A stretch of DNA of 64,000 nucleotides from Marinobacter manganoxydans MnI7-9 (GTDB taxonomy: Bacteria; Pseudomonadota; Gammaproteobacteria; Pseudomonadales; Oleiphilaceae). A model generated the notes under the pieces. It made no database searches. It worked only from the letters and a program-made list of their open reading frames with translations, and had not been told where the DNA came from. The position numbers were made by a program, and so were the translations under genes. Shown here piece by piece: positions 54,702 through 63,755 of this stretch; the stretch's first letter is position 1; every line of letters begins with the position of its first letter. The stretch lies in the NCBI RefSeq assembly GCF_000235625.1, contig NZ_AGTR01000084.1:186001-250000 (forward strand), in the 5' to 3' direction.

Positions 54702-55127
54702 CTACCAGCGACCCTGAAGAGTCGCCACAATACGACGACTACCGGCTCGATCCCGATGCTCACAGAGATAAAGTCCCTGCCAGGTTCCAAGTGCCAGGCG
54801 ACCATGGCTGACCGGGAGGGTCAGCGAGGGGCCGATCAGGATGCTTTTGATATGAGCCGGCATGTCGTCGGGCCCTTCCATAACGTGCTCATAGTGCGGC
54901 GCATTCTCCGGCACCATGACGTTGAAATGGCGTTCCAGGTCGCCCCGCACATCCGGATCGGCGTTCTCGTTCACCGCCAGCGAAGCGGAGGTATGCTGGA
55001 TGAACAAGTGCAGCAAGCCGACTTCGCAGTTGGTCAGGTCCGGCGCCTGGGCAAGGATTTCATTGGTGACCAGATGAAAACCCCGCGGCAGCGGCGCCAA
55101 CTCGATAAACGACTGATCCCAGATCAT
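54702..55127 (-). CDS. YjbQ/UPF0047 family protein
   Basis: 141 residues, full length for this small trimeric beta-fold family. Motifs GLLHLFIQHTSASLAVNEN and PDVRGDLERHFN, plus HIKSILIGPSLTLPV and GTWQGLYLCEHRD, carry the conserved His/Glu cluster that binds metal. E. coli YjbQ has weak thiamine-phosphate synthase activity, but the true role is unsettled. It is 14 bases downstream of the AstE-like gene and likely ends the RimK operon. Confidence 0.9.
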   Translation of the reverse strand: MIWDQSFIELAPLPRGFHLVTNEILAQAPDLTNCEVGLLHLFIQHTSASLAVNENADPDVRGDLERHFNVMVPENAPHYEHVMEGPDDMPAHIKSILIGPSLTLPVSHGRLALGTWQGLYLCEHRDRAGSRRIVATLQGRW

Positions 55128-55141
55128 GACAGCCCTCTCGA

Positions 55142-56206
55142 TTATTTCTGCCGGTCATCCCAGGGGTGCACGGGAACCACATCGTCGCCGACATCGCCCT
55201 CGTAGCTGCTGCGGAAATAATCCATCGCTTTTTCCGCCTCGCTGAGCTCGTCAAATCGGGCGACGTGGTAGATTGCCTCACCCTCGTTCACCAGTGGCAG
55301 ATTATTCACGCAGATCACGATACCTGAGCAGGGTGACACCACCGCGGTTTCCGATTCGCCGAAGGGATCCGCCACCATGGCCAGCCTCTGGCCTTTGCGA
55401 ACCTTCTGGCCCAGCCGGGCGACAGGCCTCATGATCCCATCGATATCCGCCCGCACCCATTGGGAATTGGCCGCGGTTTCAGACCGTTTTCTCGGTGCCT
55501 TGGGCCCCTTCTTCGCCGGGATCATTTCGAGTTCACGCATCACCCGGATAACCCCTTTCACACCGCTGCCGATCACCACGTCATCAAATCGCAGAGCTTC
55601 TCCGCCTTCGAAGGTGATCACCGGAATGTCCTGTGAATCAGCGTAGGCCCGGAGGCTTCCCTCTCGGAGCCCCGAATTGATTATGATCGGGGCACCAAAG
55701 GCCTCGGCCATGCGCACGGTTTCCGGATTTTTCAGCTCGGCACGGATTTGCGGCAGGTTGAATCGATGAACTGCACCCGTGTGCAAATCGATAATGTGGG
55801 TCACCCGCTCCATAATCTGGGTGCGCAGCAGGTAGGCAATACGCCCGCCCAGGGAGCCACTTTCACTGCCGGGAAAACAGCGGTTCAGATCCCGCCGGTC
55901 AGGCAGGTATCGGGTGCGCTGCACGAACCCGAAAATGTTCACGATAGGCACCGCAACCAACGTGCCCCGAAGGTGCCTCAACGCCGAATTGGTGAGCACC
56001 CGACGAACGATCTCAACACCGTTGATCTCGTCACCGTGAATGGCACCACACACCATCAATACCGGGCCACTTCGCCGGCCGTGCACAACCTCAACGGGAA
56101 TGTGCAGCGGCGTATGGGTGTACAGCTTGGCGACCGGAACTTCCACGGTTTGCCGGGTTCCGGCCTTTACCTGGGTCCCGGCAATTTCATAGGGGGCACG
56201 AGCCAT
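55142..56206 (-). CDS. Succinylglutamate desuccinylase/aspartoacylase-family hydrolase
   Basis: 354 residues, zinc-carboxypeptidase-like. Metal ligands His57 and Glu60 in AIHGDEINGVEIV, RRDLNRCFPG near residue 107, third ligand His in IIDLHTGAVHR near 140, and catalytic Glu in VITFEGGEALRFDD near 195. A C-terminal biotinyl-like barrel (about 250-325) is as in the AstE/aspartoacylase group. It starts 3 bases after rimK. It cannot be the arginine-pathway AstE on context, since no ast genes are near; hydrolysis of a glutamyl or acyl-amino-acid bond made by RimK is a reasonable inference. Confidence 0.84.
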   Translation of the reverse strand: MARAPYEIAGTQVKAGTRQTVEVPVAKLYTHTPLHIPVEVVHGRRSGPVLMVCGAIHGDEINGVEIVRRVLTNSALRHLRGTLVAVPIVNIFGFVQRTRYLPDRRDLNRCFPGSESGSLGGRIAYLLRTQIMERVTHIIDLHTGAVHRFNLPQIRAELKNPETVRMAEAFGAPIIINSGLREGSLRAYADSQDIPVITFEGGEALRFDDVVIGSGVKGVIRVMRELEMIPAKKGPKAPRKRSETAANSQWVRADIDGIMRPVARLGQKVRKGQRLAMVADPFGESETAVVSPCSGIVICVNNLPLVNEGEAIYHVARFDELSEAEKAMDYFRSSYEGDVGDDVVPVHPWDDRQK

Positions 56207-56209
56207 GCT

Positions 56210-57115
56210 TTAGCCTCTCCCCTTGGTCCGGGTCTTCCAGGGCTTCTGATTCTTTTCGGTCCAGTTAATGATCATGCCGGCAACGTTCTTGCCGGTGGCG
56301 TTCTCGATGCCCTCAAGGCCAGGCGACGAATTCACCTCCATTACCAGAGGCCCCCTGCTGGAGCGGAGCAGGTCAACACCGGCAACGTTCAGACCCATGG
56401 CTTTGGCGGCCTTGATGGCCGTGCTGCGCTCTTGGGGGGTGATGCGTATGAGGGAGGCAGTGCCGCCCCGGTGCAGGTTCGAACGGAATTCGCCTTCGGC
56501 ACCCTGACGCTTCATGGCCGCGATCACCTTGTCGCCGATCACAAAGCAACGGATATCGGCACCGCCGGCTTCCTTGATGAATTCCTGCACGAGAATATCC
56601 GCTTTCAGGCCCATGAAGGCTTCAATAACACTCTCCGCGGCCTTGCGGGTTTCTGCCAGCACCACGCCGATGCCCTGGGTACCCTGCAGCAGCTTGATCA
56701 CCACCGGCGCCCCGCCCACCATCTGAAGCAACTCCGGAACGTTGTCCGGCTTGTTCGCGAAACCGGTAATCGGCATTCCCACACCCTTACGGGCCAGCAG
56801 TTGCAGCGAGCGGAGCTTATCCCGGGAACGGCTGATAGCCACTGATTCATTCACCGGAAACACGCCCATCATCTCGAACTGGCGCAATACTGCCGTTCCG
56901 TAAAACGTCACCGATGCACCGATCCGCGGAATCACCACATCGAAATCCTCAAGGACCTCCTCGTGGTAGTGGATCTGTGGATTGGCCGAGGTGATATTCA
57001 TCGAACAGTGAAGGCAGTCAATCACCTTCACTTCGTGGCCACGATTAATGCCCTCTTCCACCAGACGGCGGGTCGAGTAGAGGTGACGGTTTCGTGACAG
57101 TACCGCTATTTTCAT
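56210..57115 (-). CDS. rimK: RimK-type ATP-grasp glutamate ligase
   Basis: 301 residues. N-terminal domain [20 protein letters not shown], then ATP-grasp with [19 protein letters not shown] near residue 137, [20 protein letters not shown] near 175, and the Mg/ATP site [14 protein letters not shown] near 260. E. coli and Pseudomonas RimK add glutamates to the C-terminus of ribosomal protein S6. Its start overlaps the stop of the protease gene (ATGA). In Pseudomonas, rimK also follows a protease gene (rimB), so this assignment fits. Confidence 0.94.
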   Translation of the reverse strand: MKIAVLSRNRHLYSTRRLVEEGINRGHEVKVIDCLHCSMNITSANPQIHYHEEVLEDFDVVIPRIGASVTFYGTAVLRQFEMMGVFPVNESVAISRSRDKLRSLQLLARKGVGMPITGFANKPDNVPELLQMVGGAPVVIKLLQGTQGIGVVLAETRKAAESVIEAFMGLKADILVQEFIKEAGGADIRCFVIGDKVIAAMKRQGAEGEFRSNLHRGGTASLIRITPQERSTAIKAAKAMGLNVAGVDLLRSSRGPLVMEVNSSPGLEGIENATGKNVAGMIINWTEKNQKPWKTRTKGRG

Positions 57116-57609
57116 TTTTCAGTCCTTAAGGCCGGCTCGCCGGCAAGATAGGAAGCTTCGGGATAGATCACTGAGCGCCCTGACATAGCGGTACGGCCAA
57201 GCAACATCCGGAACCGCATGGAATCTCGGTTGGTCAATGTCATTTCAATGGGCCATTTCTGGCCGCCAATCAGCAGCGTGGTCTCGATGACCAGGCGCAT
57301 TTCCTTGTGGCCGCCGGAATCAGACACGTTCCGCTCATCCAGCACCCTGGCGTCACACTCCACCACCTGGTGAAGATCGTTCTGTACCGGATGAACCCAG
57401 AAGCGCACGCGCCGTTCACCGTTTTCCGTGTAGGGTTCAGTGCGGAACGTGTGGAGACAGGAAGTTCTGGCTCCGGTATCGATTTTCGCCTTGATACGGC
57501 TGATATCCAGGTCCGGCAGCGCCACCCATTCCCGCCAGCCAAGACTCATCTTACTCTCGGCGGGGGTCGGTGGGATGGTTTTGATAACTTCAGCTGTCTT
57601 TGTCGACAT
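57112..57609 (-). CDS. rimB: Retropepsin-like ATP-dependent zinc protease (RimB-like)
   Basis: 165 residues from ATG 57609, overlapping the MscS gene by 20 bases; AAGGA lies ten bases upstream. Single aspartic-protease-type domain: catalytic DTGARTS (Asp44) and LGRTAMSGR near the C-terminus, preceded by [20 protein letters not shown]. The family (PF05618) is named ATP-dependent zinc protease, although the motif looks retropepsin-like. In Pseudomonas rimABK, RimB interacts with RimK in S6 modification. Overlap with rimK supports that link. Confidence 0.85.
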   Translation of the reverse strand: MSTKTAEVIKTIPPTPAESKMSLGWREWVALPDLDISRIKAKIDTGARTSCLHTFRTEPYTENGERRVRFWVHPVQNDLHQVVECDARVLDERNVSDSGGHKEMRLVIETTLLIGGQKWPIEMTLTNRDSMRFRMLLGRTAMSGRSVIYPEASYLAGEPALRTEK

Positions 57610-58477
57610 CCGGGAGATCCTTTTCAGTGATTTTTTCCGGCCCCAACAGCTGAACACGGAACGGCTCTGAATGGCTACCCGCATAAACGCTGGTGTGGGG
57701 GAACGGAATTTCAATGCCTTCCCGATCCAGGGTTTTCTTGATCGCGACCATCATGCCGCTTCTCCCTTCAAGCACCTTTTCCTTCGGCACCCAGTAAGAG
57801 AACTGCAGATCGACCGAGGATGGGCCAAACGCTGTCACCAAAGTGAAGGGCTTGGGTTCTTCGAGACAGACCGGATTCTTTTCTGCCAGATTCAGAAGCA
57901 GACTTTCCACCCGCTCTACATCTTCAGCGTAGGCAATCCCCACCGTCAGGTCGAGCCGGCGTATCGGAAACCGGGAACGGTTGACCACCCTTGTCTTGAT
58001 CAGGGTTTCATTGGGAATCCGCACGTACAGGTTGTCCGGCGTGCGTAACTTCACGCTCAGCATATCAATGCCGACGACTTCCCCGATGGTCGCGTCTACC
58101 TCAATGAAGTCACCGATTTCAAAGGGTTTTTCCACCAGCAGAAACAGGCCGCTGATCATGTTCGACGCCGAGGTCTGAGAAGCAAAACCAATGGCAACGG
58201 TGAGGATACCGGCAGCGCCGAGCACCACATCCAGAGAGAACCCGGCCTCCCGCAGGGCCGCCACAAAAAACAGCACCACGATGACGTAAAACACCAGCCG
58301 CCGAACCATGACGGTATGATGGCGGGAGGTGCGCTGCGCCATGAAACGGCCGACACTGCGGGCCGCCAGAGACCCGAGGAACAGCCCCAACACAACAAGA
58401 AAGGCGGAACTGATCCACTGCCCCCAGGCAATATCGGTAAAAAACTGCATTACGCCTGTTTGCATTGTTTCCAGCAA
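57590..58477 (-). CDS. Small-conductance mechanosensitive channel, MscS family
   Basis: 295 residues from TTG 58477 (GGAG eight bases before); ATG 58465 is the alternative. Three N-terminal helices (about 20-40, 60-80, 88-120), the third being the pore helix with GAAGILTVAIGFASQTSASN, then the beta domain (GDFIEVDATIGEVVGIDML) and an alpha/beta end. Releases solutes on hypo-osmotic shock. It begins 24 bases after the unknown gene and overlaps the protease gene. Confidence 0.92.
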   Translation of the reverse strand: MLETMQTGVMQFFTDIAWGQWISSAFLVVLGLFLGSLAARSVGRFMAQRTSRHHTVMVRRLVFYVIVVLFFVAALREAGFSLDVVLGAAGILTVAIGFASQTSASNMISGLFLLVEKPFEIGDFIEVDATIGEVVGIDMLSVKLRTPDNLYVRIPNETLIKTRVVNRSRFPIRRLDLTVGIAYAEDVERVESLLLNLAEKNPVCLEEPKPFTLVTAFGPSSVDLQFSYWVPKEKVLEGRSGMMVAIKKTLDREGIEIPFPHTSVYAGSHSEPFRVQLLGPEKITEKDLPDVDKDS

Positions 58478-58501
58478 AGCGTCGACTCCATCAGATCCGT
58501 T

Positions 58502-59320
58502 TCAGCCAAACATCCGGTCAAACGCCCGGACAAGCCGGCCGCGGGCCATTTTTTCACGAGCATCCGCCACCGGCCGGCAGGTGCCCGCTGCGGCCAGCAA
58601 CGACTGTTCCACATGCAGACTCGCTGAATTCATGTCGGTCTCAACTTCAACGGTTACCCCCGGCGTCCAGAGCTGGCCCCGATCGTTCTGGTGCAATGAC
58701 AGCAACGGCGTGGGCAGACTGAAGCGCTCAAGCAGCAGGGGCTCATCCCGCCGGTTGATCAGCGTCACCGGCGTGACGGCTCGCCAGGGGCGTTTCGGCA
58801 CCGCCTCAAGCACAAGACGGGCAAAACTATGAGAGGTATAACAAAGCTCGCCCTCCATGGTATTTCTGCCCACCCAGGTCATCGAAGGCGACGCCAGGGG
58901 AATTTCCGTCAACACGGTTTGCTTGTCGCCGGCACAGACCTTCATCCAGACCAGCGTGCCCACGTAGATTGTGCAACGGCCGCCGGCGGGAATCGTCAGG
59001 GGCTGGAAAGGACGAATCACGGTAGGCATGTTTGCGAGTGCCGGCAGGAATGTCACGGTCGACGACTGGTTTTCCCGAATGAAACGCTGCAGCGGCACAG
59101 ACGCCGAAGGCAGAGTGTGGCCGATGGTTTCTGTCCAGCTGGCCGGATCCGTATCCAGTTCCAGCGTTTCTGAACGAATCTGCCATTCCTGGTCCAACAG
59201 AGTCACCCACAAACGAATATGACCCAGTTGATGATGCTGGGTCTGGCCGGAAGCCAGTGAATAAGGCTGGGCCCAAACGCCGTCACGGCGACCTTCGCTG
59301 TTGTTCTCCATTCCTGCCAC
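58502..59320 (-). CDS. Hypothetical protein, possibly DUF432
   Basis: 272 residues from GTG 59320, which has AAGGAG four bases before; ATG 59311 is possible. Soluble, beta-rich, no signal peptide. Segments such as PLTIPAGGRCTIYVGTLVWM, SPSMTWVGRNTMEGELCY and RRDEPLLLERFSLPTPLL suggest a DUF432-like protein, a family often encoded beside MscS channels. I am not certain of the family. First gene of the mscS-rimB-rimK run. Confidence 0.65.
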   Translation of the reverse strand: MAGMENNSEGRRDGVWAQPYSLASGQTQHHQLGHIRLWVTLLDQEWQIRSETLELDTDPASWTETIGHTLPSASVPLQRFIRENQSSTVTFLPALANMPTVIRPFQPLTIPAGGRCTIYVGTLVWMKVCAGDKQTVLTEIPLASPSMTWVGRNTMEGELCYTSHSFARLVLEAVPKRPWRAVTPVTLINRRDEPLLLERFSLPTPLLSLHQNDRGQLWTPGVTVEVETDMNSASLHVEQSLLAAAGTCRPVADAREKMARGRLVRAFDRMFG

Positions 59321-59476
59321 AGAACTCCTTGAGGATCGGCCGGCTGAATTGCTGTAAAAGTATCCTAACTATAATCCAATCAGCCAGCCCGGGCGAATAT
59401 CCAAGTTGGTGATTTTATTGATACACCGGGCTGTAATTACACTTACATCAATCCCTCAGACAACTATGGATTACGG

Positions 59477-60880
59477 ATGACACAACTGGTCTGGTTCCGA
59501 AACGATCTCCGGGTTGCCGACAACCCCGCCCTCACAGCCGCCTGCGAAAGCAGCGAAGAGGTGCGAGCCTGTTTTATTCTCACCCCGGACCAATGGCAGG
59601 AACACGATTGGTCGCCGGCCCGGGTGCAATTCGTCGTCGCCCACGCCAACGCCCTGGCCGAAGAGCTGGCCAAGCTGGGTATACCGCTGTCCTTTATTCA
59701 GGCAAAACGCTTCGACGACAGCCTTGGCAAACTCGAGAGCCACTGCGAAGAGCACGGGGTGACAGCGCTGCACTTTAACGAGGAGTACGGCGTTAACGAG
59801 CGCAAGCGCGACAAGGCGTTGAAACACCGCTTTGATCAACTCGGCATTGCCGTTCGCAAATACCGCGACCAGACAGTTGCACCAGTAGGCGAGATCCTCA
59901 CCCAACAGAATGACCCCTACTCCGTATTCACACCGTTTTCGAGACGCTGGCGCAGCTGGATAGAAGAAACCCATCCGGGTCTCTTCCCAACGCCCAAAGC
60001 CAGGGGTAACGCCGTAAGCCCGGAACAGATTGACTCCATACCCGAAGCCTTTCGAGACGCCCCCGAGCCCCTCGTTGCAACCGGTGAAGATGCCGCCCAC
60101 GACCAGCTCGAGCGCTTCCTCGAAAAACGCGGCGGTGCGTACAAGGAAAAGCGTGACTTCCCCGCCATCGATGGCACCAGCCAGATATCCCCTTATCTCG
60201 CCAACGGTGTTCTCTCTGGCCGGCAATGCCTGATAGCCGGCCGACAGGCGCAGGGCGCCGGCGGCAACCAGGAAGGCCTGGGAACCTGGATCACCGAAAT
60301 CGCCTGGCGGGATTTCTACATCAACATCCTGTACCACTTCCCCAGAGTGAGCATGCACCGCGCCTTCAAACCGGAAACCGAAACTCTTGAGTGGAATACC
60401 CCGGGCGACAGGTTCGAAGCCTGGAAAACCGGCAACACCGGCGTCCCCATCGTCGACGCCGCCATGCGCCAACTCAACCGGACCGGCTGGATGCACAACC
60501 GCCTACGCATGATCACCGCCATGTACCTCACCAAAAACCTGTTCATCGACTGGCGCCTGGGCGAAGCCTACTTCATGTCAAAACTGATCGACGGCTTCCT
60601 GGCCTCCAACAACGGCGGCTGGCAGTGGAGCGCCTCCACCGGCACAGACGCCGCCCCCTACTTCCGGGTCTTTAACCCGGTCACCCAGAGCGAACGTTTC
60701 GACCCCAAAGGCGACTTTATCCGGGAGTGGATTCCTGAACTGGCCAAACTGGACAGCAAACGGATTCATGATCCGGGGGCGAAAGGTGGTGTTATTCCGA
60801 AAGGATATCCACGGCAGATCGTTGATCTCAAAGAGAGCAGGAAAGAGGCGATCGCAAAATTTCAGGAATTGAAAAACTGA
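59477..60880 (+). CDS. phrB: Deoxyribodipyrimidine photolyase (CPD class I)
   Basis: 467 residues. Light-driven repair of cyclobutane pyrimidine dimers. N-terminal antenna domain begins QLVWFRNDLRVADNPAL; the FAD-binding helical domain has TSQISPYLANGVLSGRQC, EIAWRDFYINILYHFPRVS, NTGVPIVDAAMRQLNRTGWMHNR shortened here, and the C-terminal SASTGTDAAPYFRVFNP. The Trp/Asn pattern fits a photolyase rather than a cryptochrome. Single unit, followed by palindromic element B. Confidence 0.95.
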   Translation: MTQLVWFRNDLRVADNPALTAACESSEEVRACFILTPDQWQEHDWSPARVQFVVAHANALAEELAKLGIPLSFIQAKRFDDSLGKLESHCEEHGVTALHFNEEYGVNERKRDKALKHRFDQLGIAVRKYRDQTVAPVGEILTQQNDPYSVFTPFSRRWRSWIEETHPGLFPTPKARGNAVSPEQIDSIPEAFRDAPEPLVATGEDAAHDQLERFLEKRGGAYKEKRDFPAIDGTSQISPYLANGVLSGRQCLIAGRQAQGAGGNQEGLGTWITEIAWRDFYINILYHFPRVSMHRAFKPETETLEWNTPGDRFEAWKTGNTGVPIVDAAMRQLNRTGWMHNRLRMITAMYLTKNLFIDWRLGEAYFMSKLIDGFLASNNGGWQWSASTGTDAAPYFRVFNPVTQSERFDPKGDFIREWIPELAKLDSKRIHDPGAKGGVIPKGYPRQIVDLKESRKEAIAKFQELKN

Positions 60881-60916
60881 GGTACACAACGAGGCAGGCT
60901 ACTCCGAGGCTCTGAC

Positions 60917-61030
60917 GCAGTGCCGGGGATGGCCTTCCCAAAACTGTGCGGAGCCATGGATGGCGGAGCCCAAGCGCCACAGGGATGTGCCGCAAGGAGC
61001 GTGTTTTGGGAAGGCCATCCCCGGCACTGC
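60917..61030. repeat. Long palindromic repeat element, copy B
   Basis: Perfect 28-base inverted arms at 60917-60944 and 61003-61030. The middle holds the 25-base core 60946-60970, identical (reversed) to 3725-3749 in copy A; shorter blocks (AGGGA, AGCGTG) are also shared. Arms differ from those of A except for the inner CCCAAAAC, yet pair perfectly within B. It lies between convergent phrB and moeB. Confidence 0.87.
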
Positions 61031-61064
61031 AGCCCGAAAGCTCCCAAGCCCGCCGGCACCAAAG

Positions 61065-61811
61065 TCAGCCAGAACAGACCGGGCAATCAGGGTCCCGAGC
61101 CAGCTTCATCTCCCGCCACTGCATCTCCCAGGCATCCAGAATCAGCAATCGCCCCACCAGAGGAGAGCCAACCCCGGAAATCATCTTGATGGCCTCCATG
61201 GCCTGAGTCGCCCCGATCATCCCGACCAGAGGCGCAATCACGCCCGCCTCGGAACAGGTCAGATCCTCATTGCCCTGTTCCGGATAAAGACAATGGTAAC
61301 AGGGGCTTTCCTCCCGCCGGCTGTCGTAAACCGAAACCTGTCCCTCGCCCCGAATAGCCGCACCGGACACCAGCGGCACTTTCGACGCCACACAGGCACG
61401 GTTCAGCGCAAACCGGGTGTTGAAGTTATCCGTGCAATCCACCACCAGGGTTGCCTCCGCGACCTTCCGCGTCAGAGCCTCACCTTCGAGGCGCTGATTC
61501 AGGGCGATAACGGACACCAGCGGGTTGATCCGACGCATCCGATCGGCAAGGCTTTCCGCTTTGGATTCACCCAGCTGCGAGGTTTCAAAACCGATCTGGC
61601 GCTGAAGGTTGGCCAGTTCGATATTATCGTCATCCACCAGGGTCAGGGTCCCGACACCTGCGGCGCCCAGATACAAAGCGACAGGACACCCCAGGCCGCC
61701 GGCACCGATCACAAGAACCCTGGCCGACTGCAGCTTTTCCTGGCCGGCAATATCGAACCGGGGCATCAGGATCTGCCGGCTGTAGCGCAATAATTCGTCG
61801 TCACTGAGCAT
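61065..61811 (-). CDS. moeB: MoeB/ThiF-type E1-like adenylyltransferase
   Basis: 248 residues from ATG 61811, chosen because GGAG lies six bases before it; longer in-frame starts at 61817 and 61844 are poorly spaced or overlap prmC. Starts LSDDELLRYSRQILMPRFD. ATP-binding GAGGLG (36-41), LVDDDNIELANLQRQ, and two CxxC zinc pairs (CYHC and CPVC). MoeB adenylates MoaD for molybdopterin synthesis. ThiF is a close alternative; no moa or thi genes are nearby. The hemA-prfA-prmC-moeB order is usual in Pseudomonas. Confidence 0.9.
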   Translation of the reverse strand: MLSDDELLRYSRQILMPRFDIAGQEKLQSARVLVIGAGGLGCPVALYLGAAGVGTLTLVDDDNIELANLQRQIGFETSQLGESKAESLADRMRRINPLVSVIALNQRLEGEALTRKVAEATLVVDCTDNFNTRFALNRACVASKVPLVSGAAIRGEGQVSVYDSRREESPCYHCLYPEQGNEDLTCSEAGVIAPLVGMIGATQAMEAIKMISGVGSPLVGRLLILDAWEMQWREMKLARDPDCPVCSG

Positions 61812-61825
61812 CTGCATCTCCACTT

Positions 61826-62677
61826 TTAGGCACCCGAAGACCATTGTCCGAGTGTCATCCGATCCCGGTTGCCATAATCCTGCCGGGTCTCAACGGCTTT
61901 AAACCCGCGAGTGTGAAACAACTGTGCCACGGCCTCTGCCTGATCGAAACCATGCTCAACCAGAAGCCAGCCGCCTTCAACCAGCCAGTCCGGCGCCTGG
62001 CTGATAATCAGCCGCAGATCATCCAGGCCATCGCTCCCGGATACCAGGGCCGAGGCAGGTTCGAATCGAACGTCCCCTTCCTCAAGGTGGCGGTCGCTAT
62101 CGGGGATATAGGGTGGATTGGAGACAATCAGATCAAACCTCTCTGGCTCCAGCCCCAAAAACCAGGAACTCTGGACCACGGAAAGGTTCAGGCCAAGGGC
62201 AACGGCGTTTTCACGGGCCAGTGCCACTGCCTCGGGCTCGGCATCACAGGCAGATATTCGCCAGCCCACGTGCTCACTGGCGAGAGCCAAGGCAATGGCG
62301 CCCGTCCCTGTTCCCAGATCCAGCACACTGGCTTGCGGTGGTAGCGGCAAAGCAAGAGCAACTTCCACCAGGCATTCGGTATCCGGTCTTGGAATCAGGG
62401 TGGAGGCACTGACTTTCAGCGGCAGTGACCAGAATTCCTGATGCCCCAACAAATGTGCCACAGGCCTGCCGGCCACGCGCTCCTGCACAAGCGCCTCAAA
62501 GGCCTCAGCGTGAGCATTGGTCACTTCCCGCTCCGGCCAGGCCCGGAAACTGGTTCGGCTAAGCCCCGTAATGTTGCTAAGCAGCAGCTCGGCATCCAGC
62601 CTCGGCGAATCACTTTCAATTCGGCTGGATGCCTCCTTCAGAAGGGCTTCGCAGGTCAGTGAGGGTTTACTGGTCAT
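61826..62677 (-). CDS. prmC: Release factor glutamine methyltransferase PrmC
   Basis: 283 residues from ATG 62677, which overlaps the prfA end by 11 bases. Methylates the GGQ glutamine of RF1 and RF2, both encoded in this window. Helical N-terminal domain ([12 protein letters not shown]), then SAM-dependent domain with [16 protein letters not shown] near residue 118 and the substrate motif NPPY (187-190). Coupled to prfA. Confidence 0.96.
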   Translation of the reverse strand: MTSKPSLTCEALLKEASSRIESDSPRLDAELLLSNITGLSRTSFRAWPEREVTNAHAEAFEALVQERVAGRPVAHLLGHQEFWSLPLKVSASTLIPRPDTECLVEVALALPLPPQASVLDLGTGTGAIALALASEHVGWRISACDAEPEAVALARENAVALGLNLSVVQSSWFLGLEPERFDLIVSNPPYIPDSDRHLEEGDVRFEPASALVSGSDGLDDLRLIISQAPDWLVEGGWLLVEHGFDQAEAVAQLFHTRGFKAVETRQDYGNRDRMTLGQWSSGA

Positions 62678-63755
62678 CGGCGAGAGAGGCGAGCAGCTCG
62701 GCCTGGTGCTCCTGCTGCAGAGGCACGACGACGGCGTCCAGGTCACCGGCAATGACTTCGTCGAGCTTGTAAAGGGTGAGGTTGATCCGATGATCCGTCA
62801 CCCGCCCCTGGGGAAAGTTGTACGTACGGATCCGTTCGGACCGGTCGCCACTGCCCACCAGGCTCTTGCGGGTCTCGGCCATGGACTTTTGCTGCCGCTC
62901 GGTCTCGGCATTCTGAAGCCGAGAGGCCAGCAGGCTCAACGCCTTGGCGCGGTTCTTGTGCTGGGAACGCTCTTCCTGGCATTCCACCACAATGCCCGTT
63001 GGCAAATGCGTTATCCGGATCGCCGAATCGGTCTTGTTCACGTGCTGGCCGCCAGCACCTGACGCACGAAACGTGTCTACCCGCAGATCCGCCTTGTTGA
63101 GCTCGATGGCCTCGGCCTCATCGGCCTCGGGCATCACCGCCACAGTACAGGCGGAGGTATGGATCCGGCCCTGGGATTCGGTTTCCGGAACACGCTGCAC
63201 CCGGTGAGCACCAGACTCGAATTTCAGGGCACCATACACTCCGTCACCGGCCACGCGCGCAATCAGTTCCTTGAAGCCGCCGTGCTCGCCTTCGCTCTCG
63301 CTCAGGACCTCCACTTGCCAGCGCCGGCGCTCGGCATAGCGCAGATACATCCGGAACAGGTCGCCGGCAAAAATGGCAGCTTCGTCACCACCGGTGCCGG
63401 CGCGAATCTCCAGAAATACGTTCTTGCCGTCGTTCGGGTCTTTCGGCAGCATCAGGCGCTGGAGCTCTTCATCGAGCTCCTCGCTCTTCTGCTCGGCAAG
63501 TTGCAGTTCTTCCTCGGCCATCTCCCGCATGTCGGCGTCGCCGTCTTTCGCCAGTTCGCGCGCAGCCTCGATGTCATCCAGAGAGTGCTGCCAGGCCTGG
63601 AAACAATGAACAATGGGCTCAATCTCGGCGAACTCCCGAGAGAGGTCCCGGAACTTGTCCTGCTGGGAGATAATGGAAGAATCACTAAGCAATGCGCTGA
63701 CTTCCTCGAAGCGGTCAGAAAGCTGCTCGAGGCGGGATTGGATCGATGGCTTCAT
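62667..63755 (-). CDS. prfA: Peptide chain release factor 1
   Basis: 362 residues. Recognises UAA and UAG. N-terminal coiled-coil domain, then the class-specific core with the peptidyl-hydrolysis motif [15 protein letters not shown] near residue 235 and [14 protein letters not shown] near 258. Its start overlaps the hemA stop (ATGA), and prmC overlaps its end, so hemA, prfA and prmC form one tight operon. Confidence 0.98.
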   Translation of the reverse strand: MKPSIQSRLEQLSDRFEEVSALLSDSSIISQQDKFRDLSREFAEIEPIVHCFQAWQHSLDDIEAARELAKDGDADMREMAEEELQLAEQKSEELDEELQRLMLPKDPNDGKNVFLEIRAGTGGDEAAIFAGDLFRMYLRYAERRRWQVEVLSESEGEHGGFKELIARVAGDGVYGALKFESGAHRVQRVPETESQGRIHTSACTVAVMPEADEAEAIELNKADLRVDTFRASGAGGQHVNKTDSAIRITHLPTGIVVECQEERSQHKNRAKALSLLASRLQNAETERQQKSMAETRKSLVGSGDRSERIRTYNFPQGRVTDHRINLTLYKLDEVIAGDLDAVVVPLQQEHQAELLASLADDQ

